Shown: positions 52,319 to 61,596, counted from the stretch's first letter. The stretch: DNA of 64,000 nt from Clostridium fungisolvens (GCF_014193895.1 NZ_BLZR01000001.1:2232001-2296000), one strand, 5' to 3'. Translations and numbers: made by a program. The notes: a model not told the origin generated them from the sequence alone.

Positions 52319-52385
52319 TGTTTATTGGAAAGATATTAGCCGAACAAATATTTTCTTTTAAAATTATCTTCTTCTTGACTTAAAA

Positions 52386-52426
52386 GAAAAAAGTACCTAG
52401 AGCTTTTTTGCTATAGGTACTTTTCT
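52386..52426 (-). terminator. terminator of the TPP-controlled ABC operon
   Basis: AAAAGTACCTA and TAGGTACTTTT form an 11-bp stem around a T-rich loop. It lies just downstream of the binding-protein gene. Confidence 0.75.
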
Positions 52427-52440
52427 TATACTGTATAAGA

Positions 52441-53445
52441 TTATTGAATTAGATCCTTACCTTCAACTTTTCCTTTTAGTAAATTCTTATCTTGTAACCA
52501 TTTAATATTCTTATCCCAAACATTCTCATCTTGACTTAAGAACTTACCGCTTTCATTTTCCATAAGCGGAAGTAATATACTTAAACTCTTCTTTTCAACT
52601 TCTGAATCAAGTGGGAAATCTTTATTTTGAGCCTTTAAAACTAAATCTAAAGCTTTATCTGGATTGTTTTTGGTATATTCAAAACCTTTTTTCGCAGCTG
52701 CTAAGAATGCTTGTATTGCACTATTATTATTCTTAAGTCCATCTTCACTTGCAATAAATGCTAGTTCATAGCTGTTTGCTACTCCATAATCTACTGGATT
52801 GAAAGTGATAAGTTCAATACCTTCTTTTTCTAAAAGTAGCTTTTCGTGGTTTATATATCCACCTATTATTGCATCAACTCTTTTTGTTTCCATTGCAGGC
52901 ATCAAATCGTAGCCAACATCTACAAAGTTTACCTTTGAAGCATCTGCCCCAGCAGCAGTAACCATTGCCTTAACTGTTTCCTTATCAATATCAAAGGATG
53001 CATATCCAACCTTTTTACCTTCTAGATCTTTTAAAGTTTTAACTCCTGAATCCTTACGTACCATAAGCTGATTTAATGGGCTTCTAACTATTGCACCAAC
53101 AGACTTAACTGGAATGTTTTCGCCCCTTGCTAAGATCACTTGTTTAGGGTAGCTTATAGCTAAGTCAGCTTTATTTGCTGCCACTAATTTAATTCCATCA
53201 TCTGTACCTGCAGGTGTAATTAAATTAACTTTTAATCCAGCTTCCTTAAAATAACCTTGTTCTTCTGCAGCATATAAGAATGTATGTACTGCGTTTGGAT
53301 ACCAATCTAAAAGAACATTAATCTCTTTTAATTCTTTAGTAGCACTTTTTTCGTCTTTATTATTGGATTTATTAGTACATGCACTTAAAAATAAACCTAA
53401 CATTACTACCATAACTAATAAAATACTAATCTTTTTTAATTTCAT
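52441..53445 (-). CDS. thiY: thiamin-precursor ABC transporter, NMT1/THI5-like lipoprotein (ThiY-like)
   Basis: The 334-residue solute-binding protein has a lipobox LFLSACTNK, an NMT1/THI5-like core and the family motif LLDWYPNAVHTFLYAAEEQGYF, then TPAGTDDG. ThiY binds the thiamin pyrimidine N-formyl-aminopyrimidine or HMP. The gene overlaps the permease gene by 20 nt. A TPP riboswitch controls the operon, which supports thiamin-precursor uptake. The exact pyrimidine ligand is inferred. Confidence 0.85.
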   Translation of the reverse strand: MKLKKISILLVMVVMLGLFLSACTNKSNNKDEKSATKELKEINVLLDWYPNAVHTFLYAAEEQGYFKEAGLKVNLITPAGTDDGIKLVAANKADLAISYPKQVILARGENIPVKSVGAIVRSPLNQLMVRKDSGVKTLKDLEGKKVGYASFDIDKETVKAMVTAAGADASKVNFVDVGYDLMPAMETKRVDAIIGGYINHEKLLLEKEGIELITFNPVDYGVANSYELAFIASEDGLKNNNSAIQAFLAAAKKGFEYTKNNPDKALDLVLKAQNKDFPLDSEVEKKSLSILLPLMENESGKFLSQDENVWDKNIKWLQDKNLLKGKVEGKDLIQ

Positions 53446-54211
53446 AATTACTCTCCTTTATTACTCTTCTGTATTTTAATAAAATCTTTTCTAGCAAAAA
53501 ACCTGTAGAAAATAAGGCTAATCCTAGAAATGATAAAACTAACACTCCTGCAAAAACCGAATCTGATTGCAGCATACCTGCTGTTCTCTTCACATATATA
53601 CCTAAGCCTTTTTCTGCACCTAACCACTCTCCTATGGTAGCTCCTGCAACACTATAGGTAGCGGCTATCTTAAAGCTGCTTAAAAAATTAGGAAGCACAG
53701 TGTTCATATGAAGTTTAAAAAATATTTGAAACTTACTTCCACCTAGAGCTTTTAAAACATCCTCTAGATCCTTATCTACAGCATTTAGCCCATCCAACGT
53801 ACTTATAACGATAGGAAAGAAGCAAAACAGTACTACTACAGCTACCTTTGACCATATGCTATATCCAAACCACATAACCATAATCGGAGATAAAGCTATT
53901 GTAGGGATTGTTTGAGAAAATACTATAATAGGATACAAGGTTTTCCCAACATTTCTCCAAAGATAAATGGAAAGAGCGCAAGAAATACCAATAATTACAG
54001 ATATCATAAGCCCAAGTACCGCTTCTCCTAAGGTTATAATGGAATGTCCATATAATAGTTCCCTTTGAGTCCATAATGCTTTAAGCACCATAGATAGTCT
54101 TGGTATAATATATTTCGGCACTTTGAAGTATGGTATTAAAAACTCCCATGCTAGAAGTAGAAGTAATAAGAACATTAAAGGAAATATATAATCCTTTATC
54201 TTTTTCATCAT
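53426..54211 (-). CDS. thiX: thiamin-precursor ABC transporter permease (ThiX-like)
   Basis: The 261-residue protein has six membrane helices and the permease coupling motif EAVLGLMISVIIGISCALSIYL with a downstream KALGGSKFQIFFKLHMNTVLPNFLSSFKIAATYSVAGATIGEWLG (in pieces), typical of the taurine/nitrate/HMP class. It follows the ATPase gene with a 4-nt ATGA overlap and precedes the binding protein. Confidence 0.87.
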   Translation of the reverse strand: MMKKIKDYIFPLMFLLLLLLAWEFLIPYFKVPKYIIPRLSMVLKALWTQRELLYGHSIITLGEAVLGLMISVIIGISCALSIYLWRNVGKTLYPIIVFSQTIPTIALSPIMVMWFGYSIWSKVAVVVLFCFFPIVISTLDGLNAVDKDLEDVLKALGGSKFQIFFKLHMNTVLPNFLSSFKIAATYSVAGATIGEWLGAEKGLGIYVKRTAGMLQSDSVFAGVLVLSFLGLALFSTGFLLEKILLKYRRVIKESNYEIKKD

Positions 54212-54972
54212 GAATTCCCCCTATCATTCTCTTCCAACGCATCAAGAATATTTAAAATACTTCTTTTTAATTCTATAAACTCACTTGAAAGTGTAGTTTC
54301 ATAGCTTCTTGGTCTATCTATATTAACCTCTATAGATTTTAAATTTTTGTATGGTACTTCAGTACAAATAAGTATCCTATCTGATAAAAGTAAAGCCTCA
54401 TCTATATCATGGGTTATCATAAATACAGTATTCTTTTCCCTTTGACAAAGTTCTAAAAGCCACGTCTGCATCTTTCTTCTAGTTAATGCATCTAAAGAAG
54501 AAAAAGGCTCATCCAATAAAAGTACTGAAGGCTTATTTACTATAGCTCTTAAAAAAGAAGCTCTTTGTCTCATGCCACCAGATAATTCATAAGGGTAGTA
54601 TTTTTCAGTTCCTTCAAGTCCAAAGTCTTTAAAATAAGCAGCTGCTATTTTCCTTGCTTCTTTTTTGCTGTGACCATTTAATTCAAGTCCAACTGATGTA
54701 TTGTCAAGAATATTCCTCCAGGGCATTAGAGAGTCCTTTTGGGGCATGTAGCCTATTATATTTTTATTGTCGTCCTTCACCACTTCTATTGTACCTTTTT
54801 GTGGCTTAATCAAACCTAAAATCAATCTAAAGAGAGTGCTTTTCCCTGTGCCGCTTGGCGCAATAATTGTAACAAACTCATTTTTATCGATAGTAAGGGA
54901 CAGATCATCAATTATCAACTTTTCTGAATCCTTATACTTAAACGATAAATTGTTAATTTCCAATACTTTCAT
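54208..54972 (-). CDS. thiZ: thiamin-precursor ABC transporter ATPase (ThiZ-like)
   Basis: The 254-residue ATPase has Walker A APSGTGKSTLFR, YMPQKDSLMPWRNILDN (family Q-loop), signature LSGGMRQRASFLRA, Walker B VLLLDEPFSSLDALTRR and MITHDIDEALLLSDR. It is the first gene after the TPP riboswitch and terminator. The RBS is weak, with only GAAAGTATT-like sequence near the ATG. Confidence 0.88.
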   Translation of the reverse strand: MKVLEINNLSFKYKDSEKLIIDDLSLTIDKNEFVTIIAPSGTGKSTLFRLILGLIKPQKGTIEVVKDDNKNIIGYMPQKDSLMPWRNILDNTSVGLELNGHSKKEARKIAAAYFKDFGLEGTEKYYPYELSGGMRQRASFLRAIVNKPSVLLLDEPFSSLDALTRRKMQTWLLELCQREKNTVFMITHDIDEALLLSDRILICTEVPYKNLKSIEVNIDRPRSYETTLSSEFIELKRSILNILDALEENDRGNS

Positions 54973-55096
54973 ATAAATTATCTAACTTTTTTATAGTCTC
55001 CATATCAAAATAAAATATTTTAGATATTACGAAAACTTGTACTAACCATGCCTACCAAATAGGATAACATTTTGAGAACAATTTTTCCGAAAACTT

Positions 55097-55143
55097 CAAA
55101 AAAACTCCTTTCAATCAGTATTTGCCATACCAACGAAAAGAGT
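55097..55143 (-). terminator. riboswitch-controlled terminator ahead of the thi operon
   Basis: On the minus strand ACTCTTTTC pairs with GAAAGGAGT (one G-T pair) and is followed by TTTTTT. It lies about 60 nt after the TPP aptamer and 125 nt before the first gene, the expected expression platform. Confidence 0.75.
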
Positions 55144-55204
55144 TAATAATCTAATAATCGTAAATCCACATAACCTTAGATTTACCTGTCATATTGTCTT
55201 AAAA

Positions 55205-55283
55205 CTTCCCTTCGCTGGCATTACCCAGTGCAGGTTCAAAGGGTCTGAAAAACTTCATCTCAGCCTTAATGGCCCCCCTAGCA
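55205..55283 (-). ncRNA. TPP riboswitch (thi box)
   Basis: On the minus strand the conserved thi-box blocks appear in order: GGGG, CTGAGA (55258-55263), ACCCTTTGAACCTG (55231-55244), then GGGTAATGCCAGCG (55214-55227) and AGGGAA. It binds thiamin pyrophosphate and, through the downstream terminator, should switch off the pyrimidine ABC operon when TPP is high. Confidence 0.95.
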
Positions 55284-55390
55284 TTACAGATAAATTTTAT
55301 AGTTTAAACCGAAAAATGTCAATAGTTTCATGATATTTATATAAATCTATATTTAAGAATATTATAAACATTAAGGATTTAATCGTATAC

Positions 55391-55440
55391 AAAAAGGAGC
55401 TCGTACACATGAACTACTGTCATTTGTGTAAAAGCTCCTC
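55391..55440 (-). terminator. terminator of spoVS
   Basis: AGGAGCT..TACACA and TGTGTA..AGCTCCT form a broken stem. On the minus strand TTTTTG follows. Confidence 0.75.
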
Positions 55441-55446
55441 TTAATA

Positions 55447-55707
55447 TTATCTTGGTTGTACTATTAATTTTATTGCTGTTCTTTCTTCACCATCAATCAT
55501 TATATCAGTGAAAGCTGGTACACACACTATATCTTTTCCACTAGGAGCAACGAAGCCTCTAGCAATTGCAATAGCCTTAACAGCTTGATTTATAGCTCCC
55601 GCACCTACTGCTTGTATTTCTACGATATTTTTTTCTTTTATTATAGCAGCTAATGCTCCTGCCACAGAGTTAGGATTAGATTTTGTTGATACTTTTAATA
55701 CTTCCAT
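55447..55707 (-). CDS. spoVS: stage V sporulation protein S
   Basis: The 86-residue Alba-like protein (EVLKVSTKSNPNSVAGALAA, VEIQAVGAGAINQAVKAIAIARGFVAP, IDGEERTAIKLIV) matches SpoVS along its whole length. SpoVS is needed for spore coat assembly and engulfment-stage timing, and it may bind RNA or DNA. RBS TAGGAGGTC is strong. It marks the organism as a spore former. Its neighbours rny and recA are the usual ones in clostridia. Confidence 0.95.
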   Translation of the reverse strand: MEVLKVSTKSNPNSVAGALAAIIKEKNIVEIQAVGAGAINQAVKAIAIARGFVAPSGKDIVCVPAFTDIMIDGEERTAIKLIVQPR

Positions 55708-55873
55708 TATTATATGACCTCCTAGAAATTTCGATATCGTTTACATAAAGTATAATAATTACCTACTTTATCTATATTCTATATAAACTCTGAAAAACCT
55801 CTTTTTTTAAATTTATTTTTTTAAAAATTTTATAAAATTTTTACAAATAATAAACAAGTCACTAAAAAGCATG

Positions 55874-55910
55874 AAAAATCACTGAAGCGACTTTCTTCAG
55901 TGATTTTTTA
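55874..55910. terminator. terminator-like hairpin, shared family
   Basis: AAAAATCACTGAAG and CTTCAGTGATTTTT form a 14-bp stem with a T tract. It differs from the CAP-gene terminator at 18685 by about three bases over its length. Confidence 0.7.
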
Positions 55911-56057
55911 CGCATATGACTTTCTGAATGTATATTAGGAAACTTACAGGCGAATAGGTTTTATTTTTTACTTTATAGCTACAAAAAATTCTAAAATATT
56001 GAAATATCTAGGTTTAATTAACTCAAAAATTTTATAATTTCATATACAGTAAAAAAA
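55874..56057 (-). repeat. family 2 intergenic repeat, inverted copy
   Basis: Read on the minus strand the order is TTTTTTTACTGTA (56045-56057), an AT-rich block with GATATTTCAATA, TTCGCCTG..TTTCC..GAAA, ATGCG, then the CACTGAAG/CTTCAGTG hairpin (55874-55910). This is the same order as the 23 kb copy. It occupies the gap between spoVS and rny. The terminator of rny (56048-56086) overlaps its outer end. Confidence 0.65.
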
Positions 56058-56086
56058 TACATTTTGTTTTCACAAAATGTATTTTA
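56055..56086. terminator. terminator of rny
   Basis: AAAATACATTTTGT and ACAAAATGTATTTT form a perfect 14-bp stem around TTTC, just beyond the rny stop. Confidence 0.85.
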
Positions 56087-56089
56087 TAA

Positions 56090-57634
56090 TTACTTGGCAT
56101 AGTCAACTGCACGGGTTTCTCTAATAACATTTATTTTAATTTGTCCTGGATATTCTAATTGTTCTTCTATGTTCTTTACAATATTCCTTGCCATTTCAAT
56201 GGCCCCTGCATCATCAACTTGATCTGGTTTAACCATAATTCTAATCTCTCTTCCAGCTTGAATGGCATATGACTTTTCTACACCTTCGTATGAATTTGCA
56301 ATTTCTTCGAGCTTTTCTAATCTCTTAATATAAGCTTCTAAGGTTTCTCTTCTTGCGCCTGGTCTTGCTGCCGAAATTGCATCAGCTGCTTGAACTAGTA
56401 CTGCTTCAAGAGATAGCATTTCTACATCACCATGATGAGCTGCTATAGCATTAACTACTATTGGTGATTCATGATATCTTTTAGCTAAATCTCCACCTAT
56501 TAAGGCATGAGGTCCTTCATACTCTTGATCTACAGCTTTACCAATATCATGTAACAAACCAGCTCTTCTTGCGAGTGTAACATCTAAACCAAGTTCAGAT
56601 GCCATAAGTCCTGCTAAGTATGAAACCTCAATAGAGTGTTTTAGAACATTTTGACCATAACTAGTTCTATACTTTAATCTACCTAGAAGTCTAATTAATT
56701 CAGGGTGTAGTCCGTGTACTCCGGTTTCGAAGGTAGCTTGTTCTCCTTCTTCCTTAATATCATTTTCCACATCCTTAGTTGCTCGTTCTACCATTTCTTC
56801 TATTCTAGCTGGGTGAATTCTACCATCTACAATTAATTTTTCTAGAGCGATACGCGCTACTTCTCTACGAATTGGATCAAAACTTGATAGTATTACTGCT
56901 TCTGGAGTATCATCAATAATCAAATCAACTCCTGTTAGTGTTTCTAAAGTCCTAATGTTTCTACCTTCTCTACCTATAATTCTGCCCTTCATTTCGTCAT
57001 TAGGTAAAGCCACAACGTGTACAGTAGATTCTGAAACATGATCAGCGGCACATCTTTGAATAGCAGTAGTGATTATTTCTCTTGCTTTCTTATCCGCTTC
57101 TTCTTTTGCTTTAGTTTCAACTTCTTTAATCATTATAGCAGCATCATGTTTTATTTCCTTACTTATTTCGTCAAGAAGAATTTGCCTTGCTTCTTCACTA
57201 GATAGACTTGATATTCTTTCTAGCTCTTCGCGCTGCTTTGTGTATAATTCCTGTACACTATCCTCTAATTGTTGAACCTCTTGTATCTTTTTGTTGAGGC
57301 CCTCATCCTTTTTTTCTAAAGCATCACTTTTTTTGTCTAGAGATTCTTCTCTTTGTATTAATCTTCTCTCTAAACGTTGAATTTCATTTCTTCTTTCACG
57401 GGATTCTCTTTCAACATCACTTCTTAACTTATGAACTTCTTCCTTAGCTTCCAAAATTGATTCTTTTTTCAGTGCTTCTGCTTCTCTTTTTGCGTTATCC
57501 AAATTAGTTTCAGCTTCCTGTTCTAAGCTGGACATTCTACGTTTAAAAGTATTTTGAATTACTGAATACTCGATAATTCCTAGCACTATCAAAACTATTA
57601 CACAAACTATAATTTCAATAATGTATCTTCCCAT
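56090..57634 (-). CDS. rny: ribonuclease Y
   Basis: RNase Y is the membrane-tethered endoribonuclease that starts bulk mRNA decay in Firmicutes. The protein has an N-terminal helix (IIEIIVCVIVLIVLGIIEYSV), a long coiled coil (about 35-190), a KH domain with EGRNIRTLETLTG, and an HD domain with RAGLLHDIGKA and HHGDVE. The 514-residue length is typical. AAGGAGGTG before MGRY decides the start over an in-frame GTG that is part of that RBS. Confidence 0.95.
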   Translation of the reverse strand: MGRYIIEIIVCVIVLIVLGIIEYSVIQNTFKRRMSSLEQEAETNLDNAKREAEALKKESILEAKEEVHKLRSDVERESRERRNEIQRLERRLIQREESLDKKSDALEKKDEGLNKKIQEVQQLEDSVQELYTKQREELERISSLSSEEARQILLDEISKEIKHDAAIMIKEVETKAKEEADKKAREIITTAIQRCAADHVSESTVHVVALPNDEMKGRIIGREGRNIRTLETLTGVDLIIDDTPEAVILSSFDPIRREVARIALEKLIVDGRIHPARIEEMVERATKDVENDIKEEGEQATFETGVHGLHPELIRLLGRLKYRTSYGQNVLKHSIEVSYLAGLMASELGLDVTLARRAGLLHDIGKAVDQEYEGPHALIGGDLAKRYHESPIVVNAIAAHHGDVEMLSLEAVLVQAADAISAARPGARRETLEAYIKRLEKLEEIANSYEGVEKSYAIQAGREIRIMVKPDQVDDAGAIEMARNIVKNIEEQLEYPGQIKINVIRETRAVDYAK

Positions 57635-57864
57635 TATTAACACCTCCTTCGCACTATTTTAGCAATATATATTATAAGTAAATATGAAGGCGTAGTAAGG
57701 TGCATATTAAATTCTCACTGTAATTAAATGAATATGATAAACCAGTATTTGTTATTATTTTATATTAATTTTAAAATTATGTCAAGTTGATAGGTAAAAG
57801 CTTGTTAAAAACAATTTAATATCTTTATATATATTATTATTATCAATTGTTTGTAATTTATAAC

Positions 57865-57896
57865 AAAAAAATAAATCGCATATGCGATTTATTTTT
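57865..57896. terminator. terminator of recA
   Basis: AAATAAATCGCA and TGCGATTTATTT are perfectly paired with minimal loop. The recA stop codon lies in the right arm. T and A tracts are on both sides. Confidence 0.85.
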
Positions 57897-58971
57897 CTTC
57901 ACCAGCTGACTTACCTTGTTTACCTTCTGCTTTAGTTGTAGCTACTTCTGCTTTAGCAGGTGTATTTGCTACAGTAAGTGGCAAACCATATTTTGATCTT
58001 ATTTTATTTTCTATTTCAAATGCTATTTCAGGATTTTCTTTAAGGAATTGTTTTGCATTTTCTCTTCCTTGTCCTAATCTCACATCACCATATGAGAACC
58101 AAGCACCACTTTTTTGTATAATCTCATCTTTTACACCAACGTCAACTAAATTACCTGTCTTTGATATTCCTTCTGCATACATAATATCAAATTCAGCTTG
58201 TTTGAAAGGAGGTGCAACCTTATTCTTAACTATCTTGATTCTAGTTCTATTTCCAACAATACTTTCGCCTTGTTTTATTGAATCAATTCTTCTTATGTCC
58301 ATTCTAACTGAAGCATAGAACTTTAATGCTCTACCACCTGTTGTTGTTTCTGGACTACCAAACATAACTCCAACTTTTTCTCTTAACTGATTAATAAATA
58401 CAGCTACACACTTAGACTTATTTATAGTACCAGCCAATTTTCTTAAAGCTTGAGACATAAGTCTTGCTTGTAGACCAACGTGAGAATCACCCATTTCACC
58501 TTCAATTTCAGCTCTAGGAACTAGTGCTGCAACAGAGTCGATAACTATAACATCTATAGCACCAGATCTAACTAAGGCTTCTGTGATTTCTAATGCTTGC
58601 TCCCCTGTATCTGGTTGAGAAACAACAAGATTATCTATATCTACACCTAGAACTTTAGCATAGCTAGGATCTAGAGCGTGTTCTGCATCTATGTATGCAA
58701 CTGCTCCACCAGCCTTTTGAGCTTCAGCTGCTATATTTAAAGCAACAGTTGTTTTACCTGAACTTTCAGGTCCATATATTTCTATTATTCTTCCTTTAGG
58801 AACTCCGCCAATTCCTAAGGCTATATCTAAGTCTAAACAACCTGTTGATATAACATCAAAATTTAATGTACTATGTTCACCTAATTTCATTATTGAGCCT
58901 TTTCCAAATTGTTTTTCTATTTGGCCCATAGCAGATTCTATAGCTTTAAGCTTTTCCATATCAATACCCAT
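57889..58971 (-). CDS. recA: recombinase RecA
   Basis: RecA forms the strand-exchange filament and triggers LexA cleavage. The protein keeps KQFGKGSIMKLG-like N-terminus, Walker A GPESSGKTT (residues 67-75), SQPDTGEQALEI, VDSVAALVP, and loop L2 INQLREKVGVMFGSPETTTGG. The C-terminal tail is Ala/Lys-rich, unlike the acidic tail of enterobacterial RecA. Starting at MGIDMEKLKAI gives 360 residues. A start at 58983 (MCLS) would overlap the RBS. Its promoter has a consensus LexA box. Confidence 0.95.
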   Translation of the reverse strand: MGIDMEKLKAIESAMGQIEKQFGKGSIMKLGEHSTLNFDVISTGCLDLDIALGIGGVPKGRIIEIYGPESSGKTTVALNIAAEAQKAGGAVAYIDAEHALDPSYAKVLGVDIDNLVVSQPDTGEQALEITEALVRSGAIDVIVIDSVAALVPRAEIEGEMGDSHVGLQARLMSQALRKLAGTINKSKCVAVFINQLREKVGVMFGSPETTTGGRALKFYASVRMDIRRIDSIKQGESIVGNRTRIKIVKNKVAPPFKQAEFDIMYAEGISKTGNLVDVGVKDEIIQKSGAWFSYGDVRLGQGRENAKQFLKENPEIAFEIENKIRSKYGLPLTVANTPAKAEVATTKAEGKQGKSAGEEK

Positions 58972-58994
58972 TGATAAACACATCCTCTCTCTAT

Positions 58995-59043
58995 CGAACG
59001 TTTGTTCTATTTATATTATAAGGTACTTTAATATATAAGTCAA
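58995..59043 (-). promoter_or_regulatory. recA promoter with LexA box
   Basis: On the minus strand TTGACT (59038-59043) and TATAAT (59015-59020) are 17 nt apart. AGAACAAACGTTCG (58995-59008) lies just downstream of the -10 and fits GAAC-N4-GTTC, so LexA would block the start of transcription. Confidence 0.88.
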
Positions 59044-59133
59044 CACTAATGTACACTTAAATTTAAAGTAATGCCTAGTAATTTTTTCTTTTAAAGGTTA
59101 TAAAGATATCTTATTTTATATAATTCTACTATT

Positions 59134-59226
59134 GGGTTCCTGTATAGAAATTTAATTTATACCTTTTCTAAAATCATGTACTTATGATTTTTAGCATGTA
59201 TAAATTAATAGTTGAGCTAGGAACCC
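59134..59226. repeat. 93-nt three-step inverted repeat between recA and pgsA
   Basis: Nested perfect arms pair from outside in: GGGTTCCT/AGGAACCC, TTAATTTATAC/GTATAAATTAA and AAAATCAT/ATGATTTT, with the loop GTACTT. The folded form is a long rod with two internal loops. No gene or T tract is attached. Confidence 0.7.
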
Positions 59227-59240
59227 TATATATGGATGTA

Positions 59241-59327
59241 CACTTTAATTACAAAATTTATATTTTCAAATCTACCTCTCATTAGTCATCGGCATTTTCA
59301 AAATAAATCTCGGATTTAAGCGTTTTA
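59241..59327 (+). repeat. structured intergenic repeat, family 1, copy C
   Basis: This copy shares AAATTTATATTTTCAAAT and AATCTCGGATTTAAGCG with copies A and B. It is the most diverged, and its central hairpin is less clear. It follows directly after the 93-nt inverted repeat and precedes another one at 59405. Confidence 0.55.
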
Positions 59328-59404
59328 TTTTTAATTCCTAATGTAAGAAAGTAGTGCGATTTGAATTAACAGGATAGAAAAAATTTAAATTAACCGCATA
59401 ACAG

Positions 59405-59490
59405 ATGTACCACTTCAAGCCATAAACATCTTCTCATCATCATTTGACTAGATAATTTGAAAATATGCATTTAGTTATGAAGTGGTACAT
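59405..59490. repeat. 13-bp perfect inverted repeat around 60 nt
   Basis: ATGTACCACTTCA (59405-59417) and TGAAGTGGTACAT (59478-59490) are exact complements. The interior has no reading frame. It may be a small miniature element or an RNA stem. Confidence 0.6.
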
Positions 59491-59598
59491 TTATTAAAAT
59501 AAGTATACATCAAATAAAATCAACATTAGTTAATTTAACTACCATACTATCAATCATACAGTCTTTAAAATTATCGACTATTTTTATGATTATTAAAC

Positions 59599-60189
59599 CT
59601 ATTTATCTGTATTTATTGCAGCTTTATTTTTTACAAAATAGTCCACTCCAGATAAAATAGTCACTATTACAGCTATATATAACGCAATAGTTGGTACTAT
59701 ATCAAAGAAATTGTTCATCCAACTATGTTTATATACTAATTCTGTTAAATACTTAGAAGAACCTATATTAACCTTTAATAACAATAAAATTATAGCAACA
59801 ATTTGAATTACAGTTTTTATCTTTCCCCACCAACTAGCTGCAATAACAGTACCGTCAGAAGCTGCTATAGTTCGAAGTCCAGATACTGCAAACTCTCTAG
59901 CAATAATTATAACAGCAGCCCAGCTTGGTATTACATGAAGTTCAACTAATGAAATAAGTGCAGATGTAACTAATAACTTATCTGCTAGTGGATCCATAAG
60001 TTTTCCAAAACGAGTTATTTGATTTCTACTTCTAGCTATGTATCCATCAAGTTTATCAGTTAGTGAAGCTAATATGAAAATAAAAGTAGCTATAAAAGTA
60101 CTATATGTTAAATCTCTAAAGGCTATAAATACTAAAAAGAACGGAACTAAAAATATTCTGATCAAAGTTAGTTTATTAGCAAGATTCAT
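59599..60189 (-). CDS. pgsA: CDP-diacylglycerol-glycerol-3-phosphate 3-phosphatidyltransferase
   Basis: PgsA makes phosphatidylglycerol phosphate in the membrane. The protein of 196 residues has about five membrane helices and the CDP-alcohol phosphotransferase motif DKLDGYIARSRNQITRFGKLMDPLADKLL with all three Asp. It overlaps the end of rimO by 14 nt. The ATG of MNLANKL is preferred over the earlier in-frame ATG because GGGAG is 12 nt before it and the shorter form matches family length. Confidence 0.93.
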   Translation of the reverse strand: MNLANKLTLIRIFLVPFFLVFIAFRDLTYSTFIATFIFILASLTDKLDGYIARSRNQITRFGKLMDPLADKLLVTSALISLVELHVIPSWAAVIIIAREFAVSGLRTIAASDGTVIAASWWGKIKTVIQIVAIILLLLKVNIGSSKYLTELVYKHSWMNNFFDIVPTIALYIAVIVTILSGVDYFVKNKAAINTDK

Positions 60190-61516
60190 TACAAACAACT
60201 CCCAACAAGTCATATTCAGCGGAATCAGTAATTTTAACTTTTATTATATCACCAATAGTTAATTTATCATTAGTATGATTAACAATTATAGTACCATCAA
60301 TTTCAGGAGACATTTCATAAGATCTTCCAATATAATTCTCTCCATCATGTTCTTCAATAAGAACATCATAGACATTGCCAATCTTAGCTTTATTAGTAGC
60401 CTCTGAAACATCCATTTGAGTTAGCATTAATAACTCTTCTCTTTTTTCTTTTACCTCTTCGTCAACATGGTTTGGCATTGAAAATGCAGGTGTTCCTTCT
60501 TCTTTTGAGTATTTAAACACACCAACCTTATCTAGTTTATAATCTTTCAAAAAGTTTTTAAGCTCGCCGAAATCTTCATCAGTCTCTCCTGGGAATCCTA
60601 CAATTAATGAAGTTCTTAAAGTTATATCTTTAACTTTTTCTCTTAGAAGTTCTATCTTGTTAATGATAGCTTCTTTAGTTGTCTTTCTACCCATAGCTTT
60701 TAAAATATTATCACTTATATGCTGTATAGGCAAATCTATATATTTACAAACCTTAGGATTTGAAGCAATTTCATCTATTAATTCATCATATATTTCTTCA
60801 GGATAGCAGTATAAAAGTCTTATCCACTCAATACCTTCTATCTTACTTAATTCATTTAATAATACATGAAGTCTATTCTCTTCATATAAATCTATTCCAT
60901 ATCTTGTAGTATCTTGACCTATTAGTATAAGTTCTTTAACTCCAGCTGACGCTAATTTCTTTGCTTCTTCAAGTACACTTTCTAAAGCTCTGCTTCTATA
61001 TTTACCTCTTATCTTTGGTATGATACAGTATGTGCAGAAATTATCACATCCTTCTGATATTCTTATATAAGCTGTTGCTTTATCAGTTGTAATAACTCTT
61101 TCACCTTCATTTATATTTGTATTACTGTATTCAAGCTTAGTTATCTTTCCTTCTTCTTTTTCTATAAAAGCTCTTATAAACTCATCGATTTTATTATAAT
61201 CATTAACTCCAAGCATTATATCAATTTCAGGCATTAGCTCTGTTAGTTCACTTCCATATCTTTGAGTTAAACATCCTGTGGCGATAAGCAACCTACAGTT
61301 ATATTTGTTTTTATATTCTGCCATCTCTAATATTGTATCTATAGATTCTTGTTTAGCCTTTTCTATAAAGCCACAAGTATTAACAATAATTATATCTGCA
61401 GATTTAGGGTCATTAGTTAATTCGTAACCAGACTTTAGCTTACCCAGCATAATTTCAGAATCAACCCTATTTTTGTCGCATCCTAGGCTTATCAAGCCCA
61501 CCTTATATTTCGTCAA
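60176..61516 (-). CDS. rimO: ribosomal protein S12 methylthiotransferase RimO, TTG start
   Basis: RimO methylthiolates an Asp of ribosomal protein S12 using a radical SAM centre. The 446-residue protein has the MiaB-like N-terminal Cys in SLGCDKNRVDSE, NTCGFIEKAKQESIDTIL and TGCLTQRYG. The radical SAM motif is ISEGCDNFCTYCIIPKIRGKYRSR, and a C-terminal TRAM domain follows. AGGAGG seven nt before the TTG at 61516 decides the start. Confidence 0.94.
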   Translation of the reverse strand: MTKYKVGLISLGCDKNRVDSEIMLGKLKSGYELTNDPKSADIIIVNTCGFIEKAKQESIDTILEMAEYKNKYNCRLLIATGCLTQRYGSELTELMPEIDIMLGVNDYNKIDEFIRAFIEKEEGKITKLEYSNTNINEGERVITTDKATAYIRISEGCDNFCTYCIIPKIRGKYRSRALESVLEEAKKLASAGVKELILIGQDTTRYGIDLYEENRLHVLLNELSKIEGIEWIRLLYCYPEEIYDELIDEIASNPKVCKYIDLPIQHISDNILKAMGRKTTKEAIINKIELLREKVKDITLRTSLIVGFPGETDEDFGELKNFLKDYKLDKVGVFKYSKEEGTPAFSMPNHVDEEVKEKREELLMLTQMDVSEATNKAKIGNVYDVLIEEHDGENYIGRSYEMSPEIDGTIIVNHTNDKLTIGDIIKVKITDSAEYDLLGVVCNESC

Positions 61517-61596
61517 CTTAATTCCTCCTGTGTTCAATACAATATATAATACAAATTAATTTTAAAACTGTTTCAACATTAAAACAAGTATTTTTT

